This document shows, piece after piece, positions 40,431-51,940 of a stretch of 64,000 bases of DNA. Within the stretch, counting starts at the first letter, position 1, and each line of letters opens with the position of its first letter. The DNA lies in the NCBI RefSeq assembly GCF_964204645.1, contig NC_134028.1:4376501-4440500 (forward strand), given 5' to 3'. Under the pieces are notes generated by a model. The model made no database searches. It was not told where the DNA came from and saw only the letters and a list, made by a program, of their open reading frames with translations. Made by a program: the position numbers and the translations under genes. The stretch comes from Tubulanus polymorphus (Eukaryota; Nemertea; Palaeonemertea; Tubulaniformes; Tubulanidae).

Positions 40431-41671
40431 TCATCTCACTCGACCTCTCCAGTCTGGTTTCGGTTTGTCCATCTTGATACCTCTTGCGCGCAGTTTAGCG
40501 AGACTGATTTCAGTAACCGCGCTGCAATCCGTCACTTCCAGAGTTTGTAGATTGGTACAGAGATCGCCGAGTTGCCTGAAAATAATCACGTTTTTGATTG
40601 GAACAATTCAACAGTTCCATTGATCATCAATAGAAAAAATATTTACCTTAAAGATGCATTAGTCACCCTCCAGCAACCCTTTATACTGAGGTGCCTTAAT
40701 TGTAGTAGTCTGCCCAGCTGTGCAATTGATGCATCTGTTAAACCATATATTTTAGCGAGTGATAAATAAGATATACTGAAAGTAGAAATCATTAAATACA
40801 TCAAGCCCAGAGATCATCAAAATCAATAACTTTGTACATGAGCACTTAAAGAATAGCGACTGATTATATTATATCAAATATGATGTATTATATCAAATGA
40901 TATTGTAGCCTCATTCCTTATTTCATTAAGATTCTAAATCTTTTAGTCGAGTTGAGATATCAGAGGGATCTATTCATGAAATATGGACTAAATTAGATCA
41001 CAAGTCACATTTGATGATACTGAATGAAATAAAACCAGTACAAATGACCAACTCGAGTATCAGGGATATTGGGGTTCGTCACAGTAAATGTATCGTGACA
41101 AGAAACACGTGCGCATGATCAGATTGGTTTTGATCACTTACGATGGACAGCAAATAGTAACAGTAATCACAGCATCATCTGTGACGGACCAACAGCCGGA
41201 TAAATCAAGATGTTGCAATTCTACGAGGTTCGTAGCGATTTTACTCAAATGCGATGACGTGATCCAATGACAGTCTTTCAGAACGAGTTTCCTCATACGG
41301 TGACATCGTAATGATAACGTATGTATCGTTTTATAGCTGAGATTCGAGCAGAGGGTCAAGTCTAACGTGTGCAGTAGACAATTGAGTTCTAAAACCGGCA
41401 CCAAAATGTCATCGGTCATCCAAAGACTGGAATTTTCGAGTATTAACAAACGTATGGATCGGTTGTCTTGAGTAATTCGACTAAATATCGTAGGGTTCAT
41501 TTTCGCCGCATGATCGCGTAGGTCGAGTTTGCGTAATGTCCAGAAATACCCGTCGACCAGTTCCTTGAATTTGCGGCAAGCGCAACTGAGCCGAAATAAA
41601 TCCGACCACCTGAGAAAAGGAAATACGTATCGGTACGTAACATCCTCCCAAGGAATATCCAAAAACGACAT
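40431..41671 (-). CDS. FBXL15: F-box and leucine-rich repeat protein 15
   Basis: Three minus-strand exons join in phase: 41142-41671, 40647-40775 and 40431-40575, giving 267 residues (human about 300). An N-terminal F-box starts at residue 4 (LDIPWEDVTYRYVFPFLRW), which in this family binds SKP1 in an SCF ubiquitin ligase. It is followed by cysteine-type leucine-rich repeats (LDLTLCSNLSYKTIHTLS, LDLSGCWSVTDDAVI, LSIKGCWRVTNASLR), the substrate-binding surface. The end (LAKLRARGIKMD) matches the FBXL15 C-terminus. Vertebrate FBXL15 targets SMURF1 and so tunes BMP signalling; here that is inference by orthology. The ATG at 41671 follows a possible 5'UTR acceptor (cttgtgtttag). The gene is convergent with the DYDC gene, and its 5' side abuts the palindromic array. 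Confidence 0.93.
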
Positions 41672-41791
41672 TCTAAACACAAGAAACAACACTGTGGGGT
41701 TGATACTGCGATGGTTAGCTTTCTAAATGCAGTTTATTTGGCTTTTATTTGTTTATTTTTGGAGTGAAGTCAATCTTAAGAATCAGCAGAA

Positions 41792-44302
41792 CATGGCGTC
41801 ACAAGCCCCGGGGCTTGTCACGCCATATCTGACATGGCGTCACAAGCCCCGAGTAAAATGCAGACTATATATAATTCACGCGGAACGAAGATAGATGTTC
41901 GCGTCGAACGGACCACGTTTTTGAGTCCGATACGACGTGTAAAACCTGAATGATATAATTTCAAGTACCGGTATGTCAATGTGTAATAAATTTCTATTTT
42001 TTCTTAACTTATTGTCTAAACGTATACACAGTACCGGTACTTATACGTTATTTTGAAGTATTCCGTTCAGTGCAACCACTTTGAAAGAAAATTATATCCC
42101 GTTTTTACTTAAGATTTTTATGTAAAATTCTTCGAATATGTTTTTTGCAGGTTTCCGTTATGGTGCGAGACGATCAGGAGATCATCAGCTACATTTACCA
42201 AAGCGATTTTGGTATATTTTTACATATGAACAAAATAAAAACAACGATTTATAAACTTTCTAAGACTTAATGATTGTTGTACTACTGATTGAAATTTAAG
42301 ATAATCAGTCACAATTATTTATTTATTTCTACGGAAATCCGATCGGGTCCTCTCACGCCATGAAAATTGAAGCTATTCTGCAGACCATTTAGGGCTCGAT
42401 ACGCCATATTGGCTGCTGAACATTTGGGGCCTGACACGCCATGTAGAAGACAGCGTGATTTTAGGAGCTTTTTGAAACAATATTTGCCTTTTTTCTAAGT
42501 CTAAATGATTGACAAACCATGTATAATGATCAATCTTTGAATATTTATGAAAATTATTCATCAATTGAAGCTATTCTGCAGACCGTTCGGGGCCTGACAC
42601 GCCATATTGGCTGCAGAACATCTGGGGCCTGACACGCGATGTAGGAGACAGCGTGATTTTAGGAGCTTTTTGAAACAATATTTGTCTTTTTTCTAAGTCT
42701 TAATGATTGACAAACCATGAATAATGATAAATCTTTGAATATTTATGATAATTAGTGACAATTATTCATCAATTGAAGCTATTCTGCAGACCGTTCGGGG
42801 CCTGGCACGCCATATTGGCTGCAGAACATTTGGGGCCTGACACGCCATGTAGAAGACAGCGTGATTTTAGGAGCTTTTTGAAACAATATTTGTCTTTTTT
42901 TCTAAGTCTAAATGATTGACAAACCATGTAGAATGATAAATCTTTGAACATTTAACACAATTAATGACAATTATTCATTTGTTTGTACGGAAAACCGTTC
43001 GGGTCCTCTCACGCCATGTCTCAATTGAAGCTATTCTGCAGACCATTTGGGGCCTGACACGCCATATTGGCTGCAGAACATTCGGGGCTTGACACGCCAT
43101 AGAAGACAAATTGCGGTTTTTCTAGCAGTATTTGTTTTGTTTTCTAACACTTTGTGATTGGCAAATCATGAACAATATATAACTAATTGAAACTAAAGAT
43201 ATAATTAGTGACAATTAATTGCTTCCATAGAAAACCGATCGGGTCCTCTCACGCCATATTGGCTGCAGAACATTTGGGGCCTGACACGCCATGTAGAACA
43301 CAACGTGATTTTAGGAGTTTTTTGTAACAGTATTTGCTTTTTTCTAAGACTAAATGATTGACAAACCATATAGTATGATTAATCTTTGAACATTTAAGAG
43401 AATTAGTGACAATTATTCATTTGTTTGTAGGAAAACCGATCGGGTCCTCTCACGCCATGTTTCAATTGAAGCTATTCTGCAGACCATTTGGGGCCTGACA
43501 CGCCATGTAAGAGGCTTAGTGATTTTAGGAGCCATATTGACTGCAGATCACACTAGATTGGAGCCTGGCTCACCATATATGTTTTTCTAACATTATCTAT
43601 GTTTTTCTAAGACTAATTGATCAACAAATTATGTGAAATAGATGAATGATTCATTGAAATGCAAGATAGTTCATTAAAATTTTTATTCTGTAAAACTCAT
43701 TCAGTAGATATGTAATGTTTTTGTATTTTTCATATGCTGGCGAAATATGTGATTGTTTAAATTGTGTTTCAAAATAAAGTGTGTACACTGCATTAGATTA
43801 ACAAACAACAATCAATTTCTATTCTGTAAAACTCATTTTGTAAATATGTATGCCAGTGAAGTAGGATAAGATAAGTTTTTAATTGTGTTTTAAGTGTAAA
43901 ATGTTTTCAATCTATCAATACATTCCGTAAATAGATATGTTAAGTTTTACCTTACCCTGGTATTTTCCTGTTCCATCAGATTCTTACAAAATAAGAAATT
44001 CATATCAAATAAAGTTTGATTCAAACATTACTCGTTATAAGTTATTGATTAAAAGTAATCTTCTGAATCAAATCATTTTCATATATGCGATGTAATATGT
44101 AGTTCTTATTATGTATATATAGTACGTTGTAAATCATCTATGACAAATAAATATCCAATCGAATATTTCAACTTCGGAAGAAAAACCCGAGACGTAGTCG
44201 ACGTTTCATCTCCTGCATAGGATTTGATTTTCATTTTATGTTTACCACATGGCGTGTCAGGTTTCAATATGGCGTGACAAGCCTCGGGGCTTGTGACGCC
44301 AT
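41792..44302. mobile_element. Palindrome-bounded repeat array, possible non-autonomous element
   Basis: The left end (41793-41855) and right end (44248-44302) are inverted copies of the same block. Each holds a self-palindrome, CACAAGCCCCGGGGCTTGT on the left and a similar ggcgtgacaagcctcggggcttg on the right, with atggcgt/acgccat borders. Between them, at 42345-43577, the same motif recurs about 15 times, always in one direction (ggggcctgacacgccat or gggtcctctcacgccat). No transposase frame was seen. This could be a fold-back or Helitron-like non-autonomous element or a satellite with inverted edges. No clear target-site duplication. Confidence 0.6.
42345..43577 (+). repeat. Tandem repeat array, units of roughly 200-250 bp
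   Basis: Repeat starts (attgaagctattctgcagac) lie at 42366, 42564, 42772, 43024 and 43465, with a shortened unit near 43240 that lacks this segment. Each unit carries one to three gacacgccat motifs, a gcgtgattttaggagctttt block, and a fragment around ctaaatgattgacaaacca. Non-coding. The spacing is irregular because units have gained or lost an acgccat block. Confidence 0.9.
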
Positions 44303-44704
44303 ATGCAGCAGGTCTTAAGATTGCCCTAGATGTATTTTTGTTGGTTCGAGAATATGGAATATGCGCGTAGCGAGTCAGTGCCTCTGGGTCAGCTGTGGCG
44401 CTTCGACTCCTCTTGCCTCATCCAGATACAATACAATACAAATGTAGATTTTATTTTCCCGATTGTACGAAAATCCGGGCATACAGTAAAAATTTGTCAT
44501 TTTTAACTTTCTCACTTTACTGTATATCATTATTAAAAATTTACATTCCGTCTTTATTTTTTTCAAGGTTTTAAATCTGATTGATCAATAAGCTTTTATC
44601 TAAGTTTTACGAGTGGGGCAAGGATCTCGATCCATGGAAGACTAAAAACTTTGAAAAGATTGGAAGAATAGATCTTGTAATATATTAATAAATGAATAGC
44701 GGGT

Positions 44705-44829
44705 TAGCTTGCGACGGTCTACTTGGCGGTGCCATATCCGGTGGGTGGGGTCCACGCGATGTTGGTGGTTTCAGCCGATTTCAACTTGCGACCGGCGTAG
44801 CCTGATTTCTGACGAGGTTTCAAATATAG
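44705..44829 (-). CDS. Candidate C-terminal coding fragment, unknown protein
   Basis: About 30-40 minus-strand codons end in ETTNIAWTPPTGYGTAK and a TAG at about 44723. The codon use and composition look coding (RQKSGYAGRKLKSAE before it), but the upstream acceptor is weak and no further exon was found. It could be the last exon of an unresolved gene or a decayed insertion. Confidence 0.25.
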
Positions 44830-45772
44830 TCTAACATCGCGTGAACTTTTTTGGTTGTCAGTCCCGCATCACATATTTTCCGCAGTGGAGAGTTTGAAAT
44901 CAACTGTTGAAAAACAATCCTTAGTACACCACCTACACCTCACTTGTAAAATCCCCCGATAATATTCTACCATGTGTCACAGAAGAAGAGAAGGTATTGC
45001 AATTTTTCAAATGCATTCAAAACAAATGGACCATCCTGGGCTCACAATACTATTTTGCACATAACCAGTTGTGCAAGAGTTTGTAATGGTAGAAGTGTAC
45101 TCTTTTTATAAGCACGAAAGATTGATCCGCTGAACATGTTGCGAAGAGCTGTGGCCTCTGACGACAATCGATACCTTGTATACACACACGTACGCATGTT
45201 ACTCCCTAACTGCGGGTCCCAGCTGTTCATGTTTGACACGATCAGATTTCGACAGCCGCGCAATCAACGTTCCCAGTTGCTAAAATACATGTATGTACAT
45301 CGTTAAATCAATATTTATTCAATTATTCGCCGTAATATCGATTGACAAACCCACAAAATATTCCATTCCTCATTGAAAACAAAAACAAAATAATTTAGAA
45401 GTAGGTATCGATCATCTCATCAAATAACCAAATGATACATATCCAGAATAATCATAGATTAATGTCGTCATTGCATTTACTAACAAAGTAAAATCTTAAT
45501 CAAGCTCCGATGTACACTGCAATTCCAAATTGATATACACGACAAAAGCATACAGAAATAGGAAAGTATTAATATTTTTGTTGAGAAATCTTTATCGTTC
45601 GTGTTAATTTACTCGCAGTACACATTCTAACTTTTCTAGTGCTAAGGAACATTTGCATAACGTGGTCTCTTAAATTCACTGCACAGTTGGTATAAACTCG
45701 CTATCTCAGATATAAAATATAAAGCATTAAAATAAGCAGTTACGCGCGAAACCATTATCATTCGATATATAT
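44830..45772. other. Intergenic, no supported gene
   Basis: AT-rich. A minus-strand frame (45042-45263) has a Leu-rich end but no splice or start support. Confidence 0.4.
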
Positions 45773-45778
45773 TTTATT
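45773..45778 (-). terminator. Polyadenylation signal of LicD-like copy 1
   Basis: AATAAA on the minus strand, about 77 bases after the stop codon. Confidence 0.5.
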
Positions 45779-45854
45779 CAACTTAGATCTGAGGTAACTG
45801 TTAAACACAAGTTCCTTGATTTATAGTTTAAAACGAATATAATGACTCATATAT

Positions 45855-46868
45855 CTAATTCACGTGCACACATGGTTTTGGAAGCCAAGGCATTTCAGTA
45901 ATCGGGGAGGCTTTATCTGTTTGACTGTATGACCACGTGTGCACCGGGATATTTCCGATTTTTAATGTTTCGTTGATCACCCCATCGACACAAGTTCGTT
46001 CGACAAACCTGAAAAACGGCTTCAGAGTTGAACATTTAACCGATTTGTAAAATTTGCGTAACGATTCTATCCTGTGGTCGTAGTAGTCCCCTATACAATC
46101 ACCGACCAGGTCAGCTTTAGGACCGTATTGTAACTTAACAAATAATGTCCATCGTTTTGGAGCCGGTAACCAAAGATTTTCAAACGGAACGTTTACCAAC
46201 GGGAAGAAAACGTCTCGAGGAAATTCTCGAAACTTATCTGCCTTTCCTATAAGGAGAGTGATATTATTTCCATTGTCTTCATAGTGGAAAATATCGATAA
46301 AGGGCCACGAATGGCTGTAAAAATGCCCTGGTTTATTGCGAACGGGGGTCCGAGGAAGAGATGACAGAAATACCTTCCAATGAGTTCGTGGATAATCAAA
46401 AGATAATAGTTTCAACTTTGGAGACACTAAATTCCGTTCGAATAGACTTTTTATCAATGGTAATTTACCTCGCGGCACCGCAATATCAAAGTCATCGTCC
46501 CAGGGAATGAATCCGTGATGGCGTATTGAACCCAGAAGCGAGCCACCGACAAGCATGAATGGGATATTGTTCTTATCCAGTACATCTTTAAACAGCGTCA
46601 TTAACTCAATAATCCGAGTTTTATCAGCTTTCTTGAAACCAACCCCGAAATACGTGACCGCTTCGTGTAGACTGTCGATATCCGGTGCATTTTTATTATG
46701 AAGTTTCATGCCGAGTTGAATATCTTGCCCAACGCCATTTCGTCCAAAAGATATAAATCTTTTCTCTGGATAGCCAATTTTAAACATTTCATCCACAACC
46801 AGTAGTATGGTTAAAAGCAACAAAACTATTACAACTACTGATGACATGATAAGTTTGATTCTAAACAT
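45855..46868 (-). CDS. LicD/fukutin-type transferase, tandem copy 1
   Basis: An intronless frame of 337 residues. Residues 1-6 are cytosolic, 8-26 form a signal anchor (SSVVVIVLLLLTILLVV), and the rest should lie in the Golgi/ER lumen (type II protein). The LicD/fukutin nucleotidyltransferase core is plain: GGSLLG at 108-113, then [16 protein letters not shown] at 116-131, whose acidic residues are the expected metal and nucleotide ligands, and a second PFIDIFH at 189-195. Family members transfer phosphorylated alcohols (phosphocholine, ribitol-phosphate) to glycans; the substrate here is unknown. The start ATG is preceded by a stop-rich region and gives a complete anchor. The last 150 residues are almost identical to copy 2 while the N-terminus is not. 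Confidence 0.9.
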   Translation of the reverse strand: MFRIKLIMSSVVVIVLLLLTILLVVDEMFKIGYPEKRFISFGRNGVGQDIQLGMKLHNKNAPDIDSLHEAVTYFGVGFKKADKTRIIELMTLFKDVLDKNNIPFMLVGGSLLGSIRHHGFIPWDDDFDIAVPRGKLPLIKSLFERNLVSPKLKLLSFDYPRTHWKVFLSSLPRTPVRNKPGHFYSHSWPFIDIFHYEDNGNNITLLIGKADKFREFPRDVFFPLVNVPFENLWLPAPKRWTLFVKLQYGPKADLVGDCIGDYYDHRIESLRKFYKSVKCSTLKPFFRFVERTCVDGVINETLKIGNIPVHTWSYSQTDKASPITEMPWLPKPCVHVN

Positions 46869-47224
46869 TCTGCTGATTTTTAAGCCTGCTGCAGCTCGTT
46901 GTGAAATGCTGATTCGATTTGTTTTTTTTTTACTGCGATCAGTCTTTCGACAACGGGTTTAGTATATCACCATATGCTCAAACACATGGCGAGTAGGCCC
47001 TACACAACCTGAGACTCAAGACGAAGTTTCCTCCAAAACAATGCAGGGCTAGGGCTTTGGTCGACAGTATGGAGGCTAACATTACAAGTTTATAATACCG
47101 GATTTTTTGTCTTCGTCATCCAGTTGACAATAAAAATCAGTCGCTGGTGGCAATTTCTTTTGAGAAATGACGATAAATATACCTTAATTCATAGCTCAAA
47201 AATGAATGAATGAGTGAGTATTTC

Positions 47225-47345
47225 ATGCATGTGTGCATGGTTTTAGTAGCCCGGGTAATTCGGTAATGGAGGAGGCGTATCCCGAGGCTTGTAACTTGAC
47301 AAATGATGTCCATGTACCGTTATTTTTTTTTTGTTACCAACCGTT
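47225..47345 (-). pseudogene. Decayed, internally deleted LicD-like relic
   Basis: Between the two intact copies and in the same orientation, plus-strand blocks catggtttt and ggtaatggaggaggc match the 3' end of the LicD genes. After a deletion, gtaacttgacaaatgatgtc and a ttgttaccaac block match the region that reads gtaacttaacaaataatgtc in both genes. The order is kept and the frame is broken. The remainder has decayed past recognition. It is probably an old third tandem copy. Confidence 0.5.
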
Positions 47346-49405
47346 TAATATCGAGCAATACGATATATGTAATATACATCAGCATTCTATGGCATATGGT
47401 GAGTTACCATTGGGGATATTTTTCCCCAAAAATCTATGTACGTAATTCATATTACTGAAGAACCCACATCTGTGTTTGCCCTAATCGAACCTGCACATCA
47501 AAGGTAGACTCAGTTTAATAGATTTATATTATTGATAGTGATTGCAAGACGTTTATATTCAGTGGTAACTGCTTTTTTGTACATAAGGTTCTTGTGATCT
47601 ACGTAACAGCGTGAATAGGTCACCAGCTGCTAGGACAATTTCGTTTTAGTTGAAAACAAGAAGTTTCCAGTTTTTATATGCCATTTCGTTGTTGCGATAA
47701 TTGTCGCGCTTTTGATGCATGAGTTTTGATTGCATATCAATAGGCTTTACAGTCCCTTGCGTGATAAACTTAATTCATACATCATTTTTTTAGATGCAAT
47801 GAAATGCGCTGCAGATTTTAGCTGGCACATAGAGACGGGAAACGCCTTTAATACGTGGTCCCAATAAACGCTGGCAATAAATCTCACCACATCTGCAATA
47901 GCGACATTGCAGCATGTGCTGAGTTTACGTGTTTGCTCTTCCAAGAGGGGGAGTTAGTAGACTATGGGAAGTTCGACTCCCGCGCGGGAAATATCATTTT
48001 CCTACATCTTTCTTTATGTTTTCCTTACAGTTTTGCTGCCATGGTATCCGCTATCTGAGTATTCCTTGGCGAACGGACCTCCCCGGGCACACCCAAGTTC
48101 TTTGGGAGAGGACCCGCATGTTGTCCTCGGACGCTGATACGATGAAACATCCCACTTGATGATATCTTACATCATTTATCGATCTAACGGTTTCAAGATA
48201 ATTCAAATCTCATTATCAGAGAAGTAATAATAATGTCATGCTAACGATCGCTCACGATTTTCGGATTCTTCTTCCTACATCAACCTCTCTATCCGTCATG
48301 TAACATTTATACGTCCACTACTGAAAAACGGGAAATTAATTGCGACGTTTTCATGAAGTTCTGGGCTAGAAAATCGTGGTTTGTGTCTTTTGCTAGCGTC
48401 GAAACGTCTTCGAAAGCATGTCGTGTGATTGATATCCAAAGCTTAAGCACACCTTGCGTTTTAAACATCGGTGAACACGCAATCAGTAAATGATTGTATT
48501 TTATTGTTCAACCTCTTCCCAATCGGAAATGGAACAGTTGGTGCGATTAGTTGCTGTTACGTCTATCTAATGAAAATAAAATTGAAAGGACGAATTTGTT
48601 GTATCTTAAGGAAAACTCTTCGAATTAAAAAAAAAATGGGCATGGAAGAAATCTCATCTGTACTTTTTAAGGAAAATAGAATAAAAAAACCGGCCGCCTT
48701 CGCTGTACTTAACGTGGTAGATATGGTGAAAAACGAGGAATTTCAGTTATTTAGGTGTTGTTAGTTCTCTTTTTTGTTCTCTTTTTTGGGTAATTATTTG
48801 CCGCAGCACATGTAGAAATATTAAATGAAAACTAATCCCAAGAAACATCCTCACGCTCTTTATCCAGACAGATACTGTATTGATTATATATCTGCCAGAT
48901 TAAACGCTTTGGATTTCAGTAAACTGAATCAACATGGAATACAAAAGTAGACAGCTGTTACAAGCTAACGTTACGGTAACATTTGTAAAAGGTTATTGGC
49001 GGCATTAAAAAAACAATCAAATTTGAAATTTTCAAAATTAAATTTAGAAAACAAAAATTACTCTATAAAATGGACTGACGTCGCGCTTTTTCGAAAAAAG
49101 CTGTCGCCGACAAACTCACGACAACAAGAAGACTGAGAAATGATACGATGCGTCATTGAACGCGAGCATTGACTGTAGTAGAACCGTGTTGTTAATATCG
49201 CCAAGCCATAAGCCGATTTTCTAACCAGAGGTTGCTACCACGAAATGACGGATTCAGCCTATTGGACAGAGATATTCACGTCCAAAAAAGTCACATCCCG
49301 ATATATGTCACTCTGTCACCCAAAGACCAACGAAATAAAGTAGTGCTCCATATTCATCTAAATTTACTATTTATAACTAATAAATCATTTACTTTACACT
49401 TACAG
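47346..49405. other. Intergenic, with a weak exon candidate
   Basis: A strong acceptor (tgttttccttacag, ending about 48030) opens 42 codons (RYLSIPWRTDLPGHTQVLWE and beyond) to a TGA near 48158. About 50 bases upstream a gttcgactcc stretch resembles a Pol III B box, so this may instead be SINE-derived. Otherwise nothing is supported. Confidence 0.3.
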
Positions 49406-49438
49406 TCCATGATCCCGAAGCCTTTGTTCTACGAAGCG
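49406..49438 (+). CDS. Candidate 33-base micro-exon
   Basis: Bounded by a good acceptor (actttacacttacag) and a consensus donor (gtaagtgt). It reads S-MIPKPLFYEA in one phase-0 frame and contains an ATG in fair context, so it may be a start exon. No partner exon found. It cannot join BOLA1, whose next exon needs phase 1. Confidence 0.3.
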
Positions 49439-49532
49439 GTAAGTGTAATTATTGCACTTACATAGTTGAAGTTGCTGTAAAATTCACAACGAATGATCTG
49501 AGTCTAATTAATTCACTTGTGTGAGATTTTAA

Positions 49533-50537
49533 CTATGTACATGGTTTTGGAAGCCAAGGCATTTCTGTAATCGGGGAGGCTTTATCTGTTTGACTGTATG
49601 ACCACGTGTGCACCGGGATATTTCCGATTTTTAATGTTTCGTTGATCACCCCATCGACACAAGTTCGTTCGACAAACCTGAAAAACGGCTTCAGAGTTGA
49701 ACATTTAACCGATTTGTAAAATTTGCGTAACGATTCTATCCTGTGGTCATAGTAGTCCCCTATACAATCACCGACCAGGTCAGCTTTAGGACCGTATTGT
49801 AACTTAACAAATAATGTCCATCGTTTTGGAGCCGGTAACCAAAGATTTTCAAACGGAACGTTTACCAACGGGAAGAAAACGTCTCGAGGAAATTCTCGAA
49901 ACTTATCTGCCTTTCCTATAAGGAGAGTGATATTATTTCCATTGTCTTCATAGTGGAAAATATCGATAAAGGGCCACGAATGGCTGTAAAACTGCCCTGG
50001 TCTATTGCGAACGGGAGTCCGAGAAATAGATGACAGAAATACCTTCCAGTGAGCTCGTGGATATGTGGAAGATCTTAGTTTCAACTTCGGAGACACTAAA
50101 TTCCGTTCGAATAGACTTTTTATCAATGGTAATTTACCTCGCGGCACCGCAATATCAAAGTCATCGTCCCACGGAATGAATCCGTGATGGCGTATTGAAC
50201 CCAGCAGCGAGCCACCGACAAGCATGAATGGGATATTGTTCTTATCCAGTACATCTTTAAACAGCGTCACTAATTCGTGGAATTGAGTTTTGTCAGTTTT
50301 ATTAAAACCAACACCGAAATATTTGACCGCTTCATGTAGGCTGTCGATATCCGGCGCTTTTTCGTTATGAACTGTTATACCGTATTTCGCGCTAGGTCTG
50401 TTTGTCCCGTTAGGCAGAAAACGGTATATGATTCTATCCGAAAGTTCGTGCGGATTGTGCGTCTTTAAAAGGTCTATGGTGAAAATCAACAATATCACAG
50501 CGATAAACGTCAGCACGATTTGTTTCCATCGAAACAT
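49533..50537 (-). CDS. LicD/fukutin-type transferase, tandem copy 2
   Basis: An intronless frame of 334 residues with the same plan as copy 1: a short cytosolic start (MFRWKQ), a membrane anchor ([18 protein letters not shown]) at about residues 7-24, a lumenal stem, then GGSLLG and [11 protein letters not shown], and a PFIDIFH block. Catalytic acidic residues are intact. The stem (about residues 25-62) differs greatly from copy 1, and the region from [12 protein letters not shown] to MPWLPKPC is identical. It lacks the last four residues of copy 1. It is divergent from BOLA1 (1.4 kb apart). The substrate is unknown; a Golgi glycan phospho-transfer role is inferred from the family. Confidence 0.9.
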   Translation of the reverse strand: MFRWKQIVLTFIAVILLIFTIDLLKTHNPHELSDRIIYRFLPNGTNRPSAKYGITVHNEKAPDIDSLHEAVKYFGVGFNKTDKTQFHELVTLFKDVLDKNNIPFMLVGGSLLGSIRHHGFIPWDDDFDIAVPRGKLPLIKSLFERNLVSPKLKLRSSTYPRAHWKVFLSSISRTPVRNRPGQFYSHSWPFIDIFHYEDNGNNITLLIGKADKFREFPRDVFFPLVNVPFENLWLPAPKRWTLFVKLQYGPKADLVGDCIGDYYDHRIESLRKFYKSVKCSTLKPFFRFVERTCVDGVINETLKIGNIPVHTWSYSQTDKASPITEMPWLPKPCT

Positions 50538-51940
50538 CCTTTTGAATATGTATGTATCTATAAAGCTGTCCAGAAACTTGTAAAATCACCAACGGTGATG
50601 TCGACCTAACAGACTCTTGTCTGCAGATTGATGCAATCACGAATGAGAAAATCATAGATCAAAATCGGTGCTTTATTCATTGGGTAGCACCTGTCACTAC
50701 GCCAGCCCACAGCTGTTTCATGGTACGGGCTGTAACTGAATCGGTCAACGTTTAACTTGTATGATTATATACGTATAGGGTACGCCTACTATAGCAACGA
50801 AATTGGGCATGCGACGTTTCGATTTTCATCTTAAAACCTCAAAGCGTTTAAATATTGAGTGATTTCGATGATTGGTTAAACAATGCCAGAGGATTTTGCC
50901 TAATATGATTTGGGGTTTAGCATCCCTCCATGGGTCATATAATTAAGATTGTTCTAACTTATTGACTGCGATTATTGATATTTGGAAAATATTTTGGTGG
51001 ATCCTTAACTGAGAGGCTGTGACCGCCAGAAATGATTTTCGTGTCATGAGAAAATTGGGACGTCGTTCACCTCAGTCTCTAGGGGCCCATGGTTTATATC
51101 GGTCGGTGGCACTGTTTGACTATGTTCGTGTCACTCTTATCTTGGACCTAAAAAAGTTTATCTAACGAAGCGCTAAAAATAGATATAAAACGACAACAAA
51201 CCATGGATGCTTCGGTAAAAACCTTTCAGAGGAGGTTATTTTTAAACAATCTTGTAGAAAACATGTACATTGTACTATACGTTCGAGCCAGTTTTTGAAG
51301 AGTGATGATTGTTCTGAAAGTTGAGTGTTGCGAGATTATTTGATTAACATTTTGAAAAGTATTAACCTGCGAAGAGGAAAATCTAAAAGATGAATTCTAA
51401 ATGAATCTCGTTTAGCATGTTTAGCTGAAGGGCCTTTCGCATCCAATCTGTGCCAACAAACGTAAAAATACGGCTACGATATACGATTGACTGCCAGTGC
51501 CAAGTGCCACGTCGACAGAAATCGACAGAATCTTAAAAAGATGCGCAAATATTGTATTTGAAAGTCAGTTTCCCAGTAGCATCAGAAAATGGATTGTGGA
51601 AAAATAACAAATGTCACGGGACGAAACATGAGCCGACCAATCCGGCCTTGGGGCTCGAAAACTGAACGTGACAATCATACAGCCGGATCGCGTCATAATG
51701 CACTTTTATCTTTGCATCTGTTGGCCTAAACCATAGGTATCAGACCATAGAACTAAACCTGACAAAAAGTCGTTGAACTAGTACATGTATAGTAAAAACA
51801 ACATCTAGAAAAAAAATCGACGTTTCGTACGCACATCGTATAGCAGTGACCCCATTTTTCATTTTATTGTCGACACTCATACACCTCAAGGTCGTAGACA
51901 ATTTCGGTGACGACACGACCGAGCAAGTATTCTGAACCAA
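50538..51940. other. Divergent intergenic region between LicD copy 2 and BOLA1
   Basis: Must hold the 5' regions of both genes. No TATA box or repeat that I can assign, and no coding frame supported. Confidence 0.5.

Noticed and set aside
42373-42951. Two similar minus-strand frames (60 and 63 codons) with similar peptides
   Set aside because: They repeat because the underlying DNA is the tandem array. Neither has a start context or splice signals.
47929-48159. tRNA gene suggested by a gttcgactcc B-box-like stretch
   Set aside because: No acceptor stem, D-arm or A box at the right distance. At most a SINE fragment.
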